Below, piece by piece: positions 17,255 to 25,059 of a stretch of 43,801 nucleotides of DNA. This stretch comes from Fulvivirga sp. GTDB taxonomy: Bacteria; Bacteroidota; Bacteroidia; Cytophagales; Cyclobacteriaceae. Position 1 is the stretch's first letter, and each line of letters opens with the position of its first letter. Made by a program: the position numbers and the translations under genes. The notes beneath the pieces are model-generated. The model did not search any database. It worked only from the letters and a program-made list of their open reading frames with translations, and was not told the DNA's origin. The stretch is from assembly GCA_028280565.1 (NCBI GenBank), contig JANQLQ010000154.1, forward strand, positions 1 to 43,801, given 5' to 3'.

Positions 17255-18157
17255 TTAATTATTTATTGATTTCATACCGTTCCGGTAGAGAAACTCCTCG
17301 TAAGCCTCTTTGAATGTACTGACCCCAGGGGCTAACTGGATCGCTTCTTCGTAGCTGGTCAAGGCATCTGCCAGCAATTCGTTTTCTTCAAAGAAGCCGG
17401 CCAATATGTATTTGTTCAGAGCCGTTTCTTCCTCTACACCTTCCATAAGGCCAGCGAGTTGGGTCTTTACTTCTGCTGTTTTATCCGCATTTAACTTACG
17501 AATGGCCTTAGCTTTCGGCTTAGCGGTGGGATCATTTTTATTCACCACTTCGATAAGAAGCACATTTTCCTTAGCAAGTTTTTCATCGGACATGTCCAGT
17601 TCTACGCTGCTTTGGTTCGTTTCAATTTCTAACAAGGTGTCTTCGAACATATTCTTCAATGTCACCTGGTAGACCTGGGCATTTTCCGCCGAATCCCACC
17701 TTAAAATGGTTTTTGCCCCATAGACTTCTGCAATGGCATTTGGCAAGTAGATGTTAATAGGATCTCCTAGCCCCCGGTGGACGGCCCCCGTGGCACTGAG
17801 CCTATTCTTTTTTCCTTCTGCAGACATTTTACTGAGGACAAAGTCAGCGTATTTGCTCGCTACACTTGAGCCTCCTTGGCTTACCTTTTTGGCCAAGTCG
17901 GCCACTTTATGATTACCGGCATCTCTCAACTCCATTGTTCTGCCACTGGCATGTACTAATCCCAAATAAGCATTGCTCGAAACGGATAACTCATCCTGTG
18001 AGTTCAGGGAAGCTCCTGTTTTTATCGGCTTCCACTCCTGGCCTGTTTTAACTTTATTATCACCCCTATTCGCCAAGACCTTAAACGTATATGCCTGGCC
18101 ATTAGAAAATTCGGCCACGAACAGCAACACAGATAATAATAACAAATTTCTTTTCAT
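17255..18157 (-). CDS. Secreted protein with FecR-like N-terminal region and C-terminal TPR-like repeat
   Basis: A 300-aa protein with a signal peptide (1-20, ending EFSNGQ). The N-terminal part (about 22-80: WKPIKTGASLNSQDELSVSSNAYLGLVHASGRTMELRD) has the pattern of FecR-type beta domains that hold surface or periplasmic cargo. A middle section (about 135-215) looks like a fibronectin-like fold (TILRWDSAENAQVYQVTL). The C-terminal 60 residues (NKYILAGFFEENELLADALTSYEEAIQLAP) form a tetratricopeptide-like helix pair. The function is not known. It lies downstream of the CHASE2 gene on the same strand (235-nt gap), and such FecR-like and CHASE2 proteins plausibly act as a pair. Confidence 0.7.
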   Translation of the reverse strand: MKRNLLLLSVLLFVAEFSNGQAYTFKVLANRGDNKVKTGQEWKPIKTGASLNSQDELSVSSNAYLGLVHASGRTMELRDAGNHKVADLAKKVSQGGSSVASKYADFVLSKMSAEGKKNRLSATGAVHRGLGDPINIYLPNAIAEVYGAKTILRWDSAENAQVYQVTLKNMFEDTLLEIETNQSSVELDMSDEKLAKENVLLIEVVNKNDPTAKPKAKAIRKLNADKTAEVKTQLAGLMEGVEEETALNKYILAGFFEENELLADALTSYEEAIQLAPGVSTFKEAYEEFLYRNGMKSINN

Positions 18158-18392
18158 GACGTTTTCACAGCTAATTTAACAATTCTAATATGGAATAATA
18201 TTTTAGAAATATTATATTTATTTATACATGATTGACCATCGAGGTAAACAGGAATTCCCTTCATTTTTTTAAAATACTGGATTTTCTTACATCCCTTCTG
18301 AAAGTATTACAACTTCTAAAAGAAGGCTCCTTAAATGGAATCCACGAAAACACCCTGGCTTTCAAGCTTTTCCCCTAATTCTCTTACACGAT

Positions 18393-19688
18393 TCATATGT
18401 TTACAGGTTTCCGCTTTCTGAACATTAGCCTCCTTCCGGCACGAGTGTACAGGTTTTTTACCACTCCAAAATAGATCTCCAATAAGTCCCCTGCCAGCGC
18501 CAAGGCGATCAGCCCGTAGGTTAATTCAAGCTTAAAACTAAGGGAAGAAAAGATCTGGATGATAAAAAACAGTATTAAAATTACCTCTGTGACCTGTATT
18601 AGTTTCGATACACCATCATACCACACCCCATACTTCCAATAGACGTAAGAGAACAATAGCACATTGAGGTAGCACAATATAACCCCCAAAATCACTTCTA
18701 TCGCCGGGCTGAAAGAGCTTACATAGTCGCGGTTCAGGATCATGGAAAGGATGTTGGCATGTATAACGGGACCGAACATGTCGGGATTAGCCCTTCCAGC
18801 GATTTTGGGATTAAGAGGTGTAAAAAACCGGTCTTCCCATTCCGGCGCGCCGAATTCTGCCCCTAAAAAACCAAAAATGACTATTTTATCTTTCAGCAGA
18901 CCCGGTACAAAATCTTCATTGAGTACTTGGTCCCAATCCAAAGCATAAAAACGAGTAGCAAACTTATCTTCTTCAAAAAAGTTCACAAAATCTCCCCGGT
19001 AGTTGATGATCTCAAATTCATTTTTCCGTTTAAAAAGCGCTTCAGTGATCCCCGGCTGGTACAATTCGGCAATTTTTGCGGCAAAAGCCATGTGTGTTTC
19101 GCCACTGGTAAGCTTGCGCTTAGGAGGGAACATACGACATATTTTTACATCATCCTGGAAAGTGGCATCAGAATCCAAATTAGCCATGGCAATGTGGGTG
19201 CCCCCGGTAAATATGGAATCCGACGTATAAAAGTGATCGTAGATCTCTTCACCACGATGGATCTTTGCCAAGGAATCCGTCTGCTCGATCCTGCCGACCA
19301 TCACTATCTCGGCCTTAGCTTCCCGGATCGCGCTGGCCAAGCTGAGTGTGCCCAAGGTATCTCCTAAGTACCCTTTGAAAAAGCTATCCATCCCGATAAC
19401 CTTAGGACTGTACTTATCTACGATCCGGATCTGTTCGGCAATCCCCGCCCGAGGCAGGTTTCCCATATTTACTAACACGATGCTGGTGTCAGGAGGTAAC
19501 GGTTCACGGAGCTTGCTAAAGGCTACATCTGTCATTTCCATATCCTCTAAGGCCTGCCCTACCGCATCAAAAGCATCGAAAACACCAAATGCCGGGATCA
19601 GGGACACCAGGTACATAAAAAGATAGATAAACAAGGTAGCGAACACACTTTCTATCCAAATATTTCCTTTTTGTACACGCTTAGCCAT
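18393..19688 (-). CDS. CHASE2-domain membrane protein without a recognisable output domain
   Basis: A 431-aa protein. An N-terminal transmembrane helix (about 14-36) is followed by an extracytoplasmic CHASE2 domain (about 40-325), shown by DTSIVLVNMG, PKVIGMDSFF, AEIVMVGRI, INYRGD, LKDKIVIFGFLGAE and the closing VIHANILSMIL. Three C-terminal helices lie at about 334-352, 373-395 and 400-420. CHASE2 domains normally sense signals for attached adenylate cyclases, kinases or CHAT proteases. Here the chain ends with a short basic tail (RRLMFRKRK), so any output must come from a partner. It is divergent from meaB and upstream of the FecR-like gene. Confidence 0.85.
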   Translation of the reverse strand: MAKRVQKGNIWIESVFATLFIYLFMYLVSLIPAFGVFDAFDAVGQALEDMEMTDVAFSKLREPLPPDTSIVLVNMGNLPRAGIAEQIRIVDKYSPKVIGMDSFFKGYLGDTLGTLSLASAIREAKAEIVMVGRIEQTDSLAKIHRGEEIYDHFYTSDSIFTGGTHIAMANLDSDATFQDDVKICRMFPPKRKLTSGETHMAFAAKIAELYQPGITEALFKRKNEFEIINYRGDFVNFFEEDKFATRFYALDWDQVLNEDFVPGLLKDKIVIFGFLGAEFGAPEWEDRFFTPLNPKIAGRANPDMFGPVIHANILSMILNRDYVSSFSPAIEVILGVILCYLNVLLFSYVYWKYGVWYDGVSKLIQVTEVILILFFIIQIFSSLSFKLELTYGLIALALAGDLLEIYFGVVKNLYTRAGRRLMFRKRKPVNI

Positions 19689-19835
19689 GTATTATTAGAT
19701 CGTTAATTTTCAAATACCTCCATTAAGACCAAGAAATGCACCTGGCAGGCAATGGAGTGGGGGCTCAAAATAAGAATTATCTTAAAATTTCCACAATTTA
19801 AAGTTCAATTGTAGTAGGCTTCCTAATTTTAGGGC

Positions 19836-20819
19836 ATGATAGCATCCGTTACAGGCACAAGACTTTCACCCTCAGCATATATCGATGGCATATTAAGCGG
19901 CGACCGAATTATTTTGAGCCGTGCCATAACACTAGTAGAAAGCAATAGGCATGAAGATATCCAGCTCGCAGAGCAAGTGCTCAACCGTATTCTGCCCCAT
20001 ACGGGAAAGTCCAAAAGAATGGGGATCACGGGGGTACCGGGGGTTGGAAAAAGTACATTCATAGAAGCCATGGGATCTTACTTAGCGGAGCAGGGTCGTA
20101 AACTGGCGGTGCTGGCGGTAGACCCCAGCAGCCAACGCACAGGTGGAAGCATATTAGGCGACAAAACACGAATGGAAACCCTTGCCAACCATCCGAACGC
20201 CTATATTCGCCCATCCGCTACTGGCTCCTCTTTGGGAGGGGTAGCCAACAAAACAAGGGAAGCTATGCTCCTCTGCGAAGCCGCCGGGTTCGATACCATT
20301 TTTATTGAAACGGTAGGCGTAGGCCAATCGGAGACCACGGTAAAAGGGATGGTGGACTTCTTCTTACTGCTGATGCTACCCGGTGCCGGGGATGAATTGC
20401 AGGGGATAAAAAAAGGGATTATGGAGATGGCAGATGCCTTGATCATTCATAAGGCGGACGGGGATAATATACAGCGCGCCAAAATCGCGAAGGCAGAGTA
20501 TGAAAATGCCCTGCACCTCTTCCCTCCTACAGGTACCGGCTGGATCCCTAAAGTGCAACTGTGCTCCTCCATGACCCAATCCGGCATAGCCGAAATGTGG
20601 AAGCTGGTGGAATCGTTTTATGATCTACTAGGTGAAAAAGGGATCAACTCGAACAGGAAACAGCAGAATTTGGATTGGATGCATGAGAGCATCGGGTATC
20701 TTTTAAAAGAACAGTTTTATTCGTCTGAAAAGGTGAAAGCACAATTAAAAACGTTGGAAAACGAGGTGGAAGCCGGGAAAAAAACACCTTTGGCAGCAGC
20801 ACGCCAGTTGATAAATTAA
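19836..20819 (+). CDS. meaB: Methylmalonyl-CoA mutase-associated GTPase MeaB (ArgK family)
   Basis: A 327-aa P-loop GTPase. Walker A is GVPGVGKS (66-73). It is followed by LAVDPSSQRTGGSILGDKTRM and RPSATGSSLGGVANKTREA, the FIETVGVGQSET switch region, MLPGAGDELQGIKKGIMEMADA, and the base-recognition HKADGDN. All are diagnostic for MeaB. The family protects and reloads adenosylcobalamin on methylmalonyl-CoA mutase, so its place beside a B12 uptake and salvage cluster is sensible. The mutase subunits are not in the window. It is divergent from the CHASE2 gene and convergent with the cob operon; a ~300-bp repeat fills the downstream gap. Confidence 0.96.
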   Translation: MIASVTGTRLSPSAYIDGILSGDRIILSRAITLVESNRHEDIQLAEQVLNRILPHTGKSKRMGITGVPGVGKSTFIEAMGSYLAEQGRKLAVLAVDPSSQRTGGSILGDKTRMETLANHPNAYIRPSATGSSLGGVANKTREAMLLCEAAGFDTIFIETVGVGQSETTVKGMVDFFLLLMLPGAGDELQGIKKGIMEMADALIIHKADGDNIQRAKIAKAEYENALHLFPPTGTGWIPKVQLCSSMTQSGIAEMWKLVESFYDLLGEKGINSNRKQQNLDWMHESIGYLLKEQFYSSEKVKAQLKTLENEVEAGKKTPLAAARQLIN

Positions 20820-20883
20820 TGTCCAGTCACACCTGCTTTAACGGTTAACTTAACACCAGGGAATACGGAGTAGCTCCACAGGA

Positions 20884-21210
20884 CATCATTGAAAAAATTC
20901 AATTGGCGTATGGAGGGGAGACATCCAGGAACAGCGCGGCACATTTGCGGCTTGTGGGAAAGCGGCCTATAGGGGCTGGGTAGCGCGTTTGCGGGGAAAA
21001 TGCGCTTTGTTGCTGGCGCCTTTTTTTAGTTCGTTTTCTTTCCCCGAAGGGATGCCTATGGCATGGGCGTGCAAAAGAAAATGAACACGGACTTAGAACC
21101 TCGAAATCCCGCTTAAACTGCTCATTGCAAGGTTCGCACTACCTGGAACATCTCAAAAACGTACCCTAACTTGCCAAAATTAAACGCTTTACTATCAAAG
21201 CTAATTCTCA
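20884..21210 (+). repeat. ~300-bp dispersed intergenic repeat, copy 1
   Basis: Collinear with 39778-40068. Blocks shared almost exactly include CATCATTGAAAA at the left end, GGGGAGACATCCAGGAACAG, AGGGGCTGG, TAGCGCGTTT, CTTTGTTGCTGGCGCC, CAAAAGAAAATGAA, ACTGCTCATT, and ACTATCAAAGCTAATT at the right end. By eye about four bases in five agree. This copy is some 36 bp longer because the central hairpin (TTTTCTTT at about 21033, AAAGAAAA at about 21075) has a longer loop containing a nested palindrome. No ORF is conserved between copies. It occupies the tail-to-tail gap between meaB and the cob operon. Confidence 0.85.
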
Positions 21211-21280
21211 ACAACTATCCCCTTTGGGACGTTAGGGAACACAAAACAGTTCTTACATACTATTGGGAAGCCAGCCTCTT

Positions 21281-22024
21281 TTAATTGCCTGGGACACCCT
21301 CTTCCACAAATCGCATATCTGCAAACCAAAACGTACTGCTATGTTCCTCCGTTTCTCCTGCTTCATTGAGTGCCTCAAAACGATAAGCTTTAGAAATTAC
21401 ATCGACGCACGTAACCGGAACGGGCTCTGAAAAAATAGGACCATCTGTCACGAAGGAATGATATTCCCCATTTTCCCCACAGGGGTCGACCTGCTGGAGA
21501 TCGTTGACCAACATCTCTTCGGATAAGGGTAAGCCTACCACTTCTTTTGTGAGCAGGGAGGCGTCAGCCGCACACAAGAGCGAGTGAAATCCGGTAGAAA
21601 GGAATTCCCTGAACAACTCCACAGTATCCTCCTGCCACAAGGGATAAACCCCGGTTAGCCCTATCGAATTCAGCATAGTATCCCGGTAATCCTTGAGGTC
21701 TTCCAAGAAAATGTCGCCAAACATCATATGAAGAATACCTTGGCTTTTCAGCTCTTCGCAGTAAGACTGGACCAGCTTTTGATAGGCATTATTGGTATGG
21801 CTAGGATCAAGGTAAAGCTTCTTTAAGGGAAAGCCAAGCGCCCCAGCTTGCCGCTCAATTAGATCTTCATGGATGCCATGTAGCCCAACACACCGAGTAT
21901 CAGCATTTACCACCGTATGTAAATGATCCACATGCCATTGACCACTGTTAATGATCCTGTGCAAGGCTAGGGTAGAATCTTTCCCTCCACTCCACGCGAT
22001 ACTGATCTTAGGCCTATTTTGCAT
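21281..22024 (-). CDS. Dph6-like PP-loop ATP pyrophosphatase (COG2102-type)
   Basis: A 247-aa protein with the PP-loop SGGKDS (residues 10-15) directly after the first strand, then LHRI and the central motif GDIFLEDLKDYRD typical of the diphthamide-synthase-like ATP pyrophosphatase group. It also has VYPLWQEDT and DPCGENGEYHSFV near the C terminus, both hallmarks of this family. The archaeal and eukaryotic relative Dph6 amidates diphthine. Bacteria lack diphthamide, so another substrate must be used. Its start is 2 nt from the cobC stop, so it is the last gene of the cobalamin operon, which suggests a role in corrinoid amidation or salvage; this is inference. Confidence 0.85.
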   Translation of the reverse strand: MQNRPKISIAWSGGKDSTLALHRIINSGQWHVDHLHTVVNADTRCVGLHGIHEDLIERQAGALGFPLKKLYLDPSHTNNAYQKLVQSYCEELKSQGILHMMFGDIFLEDLKDYRDTMLNSIGLTGVYPLWQEDTVELFREFLSTGFHSLLCAADASLLTKEVVGLPLSEEMLVNDLQQVDPCGENGEYHSFVTDGPIFSEPVPVTCVDVISKAYRFEALNEAGETEEHSSTFWFADMRFVEEGVPGN

Positions 22025-22026
22025 AT

Positions 22027-22587
22027 CTATCGATTTATATATTCAACACGCAACGTTTTCGAATGAGAAGCAATTTTGGTCACGCTGCCATAATCCAGGT
22101 GAAAATTGAAAACATTGGTCAAGGGCACCTGTAACAAATGACAAACAATCACACGGATAACTCCTCCATGAGTGGCCAGTATGAGTGGTGCTTCAACAGG
22201 CCCAGCTAATAATTCTTTCCAAAAATCAAGTACCCTGTCCTTTAGGTCCTGGAATGACTCTCCTCCCGGTGGGCGCTGGTCCACAAAATCTTCCATCCAT
22301 TCGTTTAAAGCGACCCTGGGTATTTCAGACCAGCTTTTGAGCTCCCACTCTCCAAAAGACATTTCTTTGAGGCGATCGTCCAAGGACGGGGCAACTGATA
22401 GCTGTGAAGCTAACTTATGGCACCTTTGCAACGGGCTTGAATAGACCACGATACCACTAGTGGGTAGGTGGGGTTGTAATCTTTCAAATTCACTACGGAA
22501 AGAACTTGTAACCTCAAGGTCTGCCTGTCCATAACAAATACCCTTTTCTATTTTAGGAGTGGTGTGCCGTACTAAATATATTTCCAT
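22027..22587 (-). CDS. cobC: Histidine phosphatase, probable alpha-ribazole phosphatase CobC
   Basis: Starting at the ATG at 22587 the protein is 186 aa and begins directly with the catalytic strand IYLVRHTTP (RHG motif variant RHT). It continues with GICYGQADLEV, PLQRCHKLA, the acidic-partner region FGEWE, PPGGES and LATHGGVIRV (second catalytic His). A longer frame reaches 22671, but its extra 28 residues would lie wholly inside cobS and lack family similarity. CobC removes the phosphate of alpha-ribazole phosphate or adenosylcobalamin phosphate, the last step of nucleotide-loop assembly. It overlaps the 3' end of cobS by 16 nt. Confidence 0.9.
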   Translation of the reverse strand: MEIYLVRHTTPKIEKGICYGQADLEVTSSFRSEFERLQPHLPTSGIVVYSSPLQRCHKLASQLSVAPSLDDRLKEMSFGEWELKSWSEIPRVALNEWMEDFVDQRPPGGESFQDLKDRVLDFWKELLAGPVEAPLILATHGGVIRVIVCHLLQVPLTNVFNFHLDYGSVTKIASHSKTLRVEYINR

Positions 22588-23354
22588 AACGCCAAGAAGC
22601 CGAGATAAAATATTACCTCGCACAATTGTTGGGTAGCACCAAGACAATCCCCCGTGTACCCGCCAATCCATTTTTTGAAGTAATAGCCCAAATATACCAC
22701 CATTAAAAATACCGGGACCAGTAAAAAAAAGACAACATAAGACTGAAAAAACAACAACGGGGCTACGCCAAATAACCCTGCTATGACAAGCATCTCCAAG
22801 GATAGTTTTTTAGCGACGGGCTTTGCTTTACTGTCTTCATTTTCCCGTACATACCGGTGTGAGAATATCATAGTGACCGCCATAAACCGGCTGATGCTGT
22901 GGGCGGAAAGCAATACCAAGAGCCAGGTCAAAACGGGTACCTCCCGGGCAATCTCCCAAAGGAGGATAAACTTGAACAACAACATCAATACCAAACCTGC
23001 TACACCATAGGCGCCCGTAACACTGTCTTTCATGATACTAAGTATCCGTTCCTTGGTCCAGCCTCCTCCAAATCCATCACACACATCCGCCCAGCCATCT
23101 TCATGGAACGCTCCCGTAGCGAGGATACCAGCCACCATAGAAAGCAGCACACTGACAGGCACGGGCAGAATGAACATCGCAGCCCAGAAGGTTATACCGG
23201 CTATCCCGGCGACGATCCAGCCCATAAGCGGGAAATAACGTGTAGCCCGGTTGAGCATCACTTCGGAATGATCTACCCAACGCGGACATGGCAACCTGGT
23301 ATAGAACATCATAGCGGTGAAAAATACCTTGAGTTCCAGCTTCAATACGTTCAT
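22572..23354 (-). CDS. cobS: Adenosylcobinamide-GDP ribazoletransferase CobS
   Basis: A 260-aa integral membrane enzyme that joins adenosylcobinamide-GDP to alpha-ribazole. The family's acidic catalytic block is complete: HEDGWADVCDGFGGG followed by ILSIMKDSVTGAYGV (about residues 84-118). The start region FFTAMMFYTRLPCP and several hydrophobic helices are typical, as is GGYTGDCLGATQQLCE near the C terminus. The ATG at 23354 overlaps the cobT stop (ATGA), indicating translational coupling. Confidence 0.96.
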   Translation of the reverse strand: MNVLKLELKVFFTAMMFYTRLPCPRWVDHSEVMLNRATRYFPLMGWIVAGIAGITFWAAMFILPVPVSVLLSMVAGILATGAFHEDGWADVCDGFGGGWTKERILSIMKDSVTGAYGVAGLVLMLLFKFILLWEIAREVPVLTWLLVLLSAHSISRFMAVTMIFSHRYVRENEDSKAKPVAKKLSLEMLVIAGLFGVAPLLFFQSYVVFFLLVPVFLMVVYLGYYFKKWIGGYTGDCLGATQQLCEVIFYLGFLALWKYI

Positions 23355-24397
23355 GATGGCGAATTGCTTACCCCGGCAGACGTAAAGGAAGCCATATGGT
23401 TTAGAAAATCAACGGCAGAACGCACAATCGGGTAAGCTACTGCGCAACCACTCCCCTCTCCCAGCCTCAGATCAAGCTGTAAAAGTCCTCGTACTCCTAG
23501 GTAGCGAAGCATTTTTTTATGCCCTTGTTCAGCAGATTCATGACTGAAGATAGCATAGTCCAAGACGCCGGGATCAATTTTGAAAGCCGCTAGGCACGCC
23601 GCGGTGGCAATAAAGCCATCCACCAGTATGACCATTTTCAACCGGGCCGCAGCTAGCATAGCACCGGTCATCATGGCAATTTCGAAACCGCCAAAGGTCG
23701 CCAGTACTTGGATAGGGTCAGTGTTTTGCACCGCATTGCTGGACAGTGCCTCTTGTAATACTTTTATCTTGTGCTGTAATTGTTCTTGAGTAAGCCCTGT
23801 ACCTTTGCCTACACAGTCTTCAAGCGGAAGGTCGCAATACCTGCTCATAAGTAAACTCGCAGAAGAAGTATTGCCTATGCCCATCTCTCCGAAGCCAACA
23901 ATGTTAGTTTGTTTTTCCTGCAATTCCTCTACCAATTGCCCTCCTGTTTGAAGCGCCTGCTCGCATTGCTCAACAGTCATCGCAGGACCTTTCAATAGGT
24001 TTTGCGTACCTCTCGCGATTTTATGATCAAGAAGAGCTGCTTGAGATTCAAAATCAGCATCTACACCGGCATCTACAATGCTTAACCCGATATTGTTTTG
24101 CTTACAAAAAACATTGATGGCAGCCCCACCGCTTAAAAAGTTAAGCACCATCTGGTAGGTCACCTCCCGGGGAAAGGCACTCACCCCTTCCCGTGCTATA
24201 CCATGATCAGCGGCAAACACGATGATATGAGGTTCTTTAAGTGCCGGGTCAAGGGTGCCCTGGATGAGTCCAACTTGTAGGGCTACGGACTCTAATATCC
24301 CCAATGAGCCTAATGGCTTAGTCTTTTGATTGATCTTTTGTAGCAGGGCCTCCTTTAGGCCCTGGTCTACACGTGGTATCTTACTTAATAATGTCAT
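23351..24397 (-). CDS. cobT: Nicotinate-nucleotide-dimethylbenzimidazole phosphoribosyltransferase CobT
   Basis: A 348-aa cytosolic enzyme that makes alpha-ribazole phosphate from dimethylbenzimidazole and nicotinate mononucleotide. Recognisable parts include QKTKPLGSLG near residue 25, VFAADHGIAREGVSAFP, NFLSGGAAINVFCKQ, FGEMGIGNTSSAS, CVGKGTGL, and the C-terminal LDLRLGEGSGCAVAYPIV with the catalytic Glu. Length and motifs match the family. The start codon overlaps the stop of the small DUF5522 gene by ATGA. Confidence 0.97.
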   Translation of the reverse strand: MTLLSKIPRVDQGLKEALLQKINQKTKPLGSLGILESVALQVGLIQGTLDPALKEPHIIVFAADHGIAREGVSAFPREVTYQMVLNFLSGGAAINVFCKQNNIGLSIVDAGVDADFESQAALLDHKIARGTQNLLKGPAMTVEQCEQALQTGGQLVEELQEKQTNIVGFGEMGIGNTSSASLLMSRYCDLPLEDCVGKGTGLTQEQLQHKIKVLQEALSSNAVQNTDPIQVLATFGGFEIAMMTGAMLAAARLKMVILVDGFIATAACLAAFKIDPGVLDYAIFSHESAEQGHKKMLRYLGVRGLLQLDLRLGEGSGCAVAYPIVRSAVDFLNHMASFTSAGVSNSPS

Positions 24398-24543
24398 CCT
24401 TTTTTAAATCCATATGGACAATGCCGGCAACCACTTTTGCAACAGTAGCCTCTCCGCAAATGGTACTCTTCTGTAAATACATAAAAGCCATTCTCAATGT
24501 AGAACAGTTCTCCTTTTTTCCTAGCCCCTTTTTTTCGCTCCAT
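24394..24543 (-). CDS. Small cysteine-rich DUF5522-type protein
   Basis: A 49-aa protein. After a basic start (MERKKGARKKGE) it reads FYIENGFYVFTEEYHLRRG and then CCKSGCRHCPYGFKKG. The ENG-x-x-VFTEEYH-x-x-RG-x-C pattern with four cysteines (CC-x3-C-x2-C) is that of the DUF5522 family, widespread in Bacteroidota and of unknown function. The spacing suggests a metal or Fe-S site. Its stop overlaps the cobT start (ATGA) and its ATG is 8 nt from the cobU stop, so it is firmly embedded in the cobalamin operon. It is short enough that automatic ORF calling can miss it. Confidence 0.88.
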   Translation of the reverse strand: MERKKGARKKGELFYIENGFYVFTEEYHLRRGYCCKSGCRHCPYGFKKG

Positions 24544-24551
24544 AAGAAACC

Positions 24552-25055
24552 CTATTTTACTTTTAATGGTAATCCTGATACCATCAGCGTGACATTGTCT
24601 GCATGACTGGCAATGTATTGGTTCATCCAGCCTTGTAACTCTACAAAATCCCTCCCGGTTTTACGTTCTGCATGCACGCCCATACCGATCTCATTGGTGA
24701 TGATCAGCAGCGTACCTTCGTAATCCTTGATCTTGTCAAATTCTTCCTTGGCCGCTTTCAAACTTTTCTCTTTATCATAATCATACTGGGAGAAATAGTT
24801 GGTTAGCCAGAGGGTGACACAGTCGATAACCACAACACGACCTGTTGGTAGAACACTACCCAGTTGGGTTTGTTCCTCGATGGTCTCCCAACTCTCGTCA
24901 CGGTCGGATCGATGTCGTGACACACGGTCTTCGAAATCCTCATCCCAAATCTTCGCCGTGGCCAGGTAAACTGGATTACCTGCTAATGACTTAGCAAGGG
25001 ACTGTGCATAGGCCGATTTACCGGAGCGTTCACCGCCTGTGACCAAGTGTATCAT
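24552..25055 (-). CDS. cobU: Adenosylcobinamide kinase / adenosylcobinamide-phosphate guanylyltransferase
   Basis: From the ATG at 25055 the protein is 167 aa and opens with MIHLVTGGERSGKSAYAQ, the CobU/CobP P-loop. An upstream in-frame ATG at 25100 would overlap the previous gene by 41 nt and adds no family sequence. Other marks are VYLATA, the HRSDRDESWETIEE block containing the guanylylated His, VVIDCVTLWLTN, and TNEIGMGVHAE. It converts adenosylcobinamide to adenosylcobinamide-GDP, the substrate of CobS. It starts 4 nt after the stop of the cobalamin-binding protein gene. Confidence 0.95.
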   Translation of the reverse strand: MIHLVTGGERSGKSAYAQSLAKSLAGNPVYLATAKIWDEDFEDRVSRHRSDRDESWETIEEQTQLGSVLPTGRVVVIDCVTLWLTNYFSQYDYDKEKSLKAAKEEFDKIKDYEGTLLIITNEIGMGVHAERKTGRDFVELQGWMNQYIASHADNVTLMVSGLPLKVK

Positions 25056-25059
25056 GAGG

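Noticed and set aside
22899-23435. 178-codon plus-strand ORF opposite cobS and cobT
   Set aside because: It lies antisense to two well-supported, motif-complete genes and its translation is low-complexity and unlike any protein; a shadow frame.
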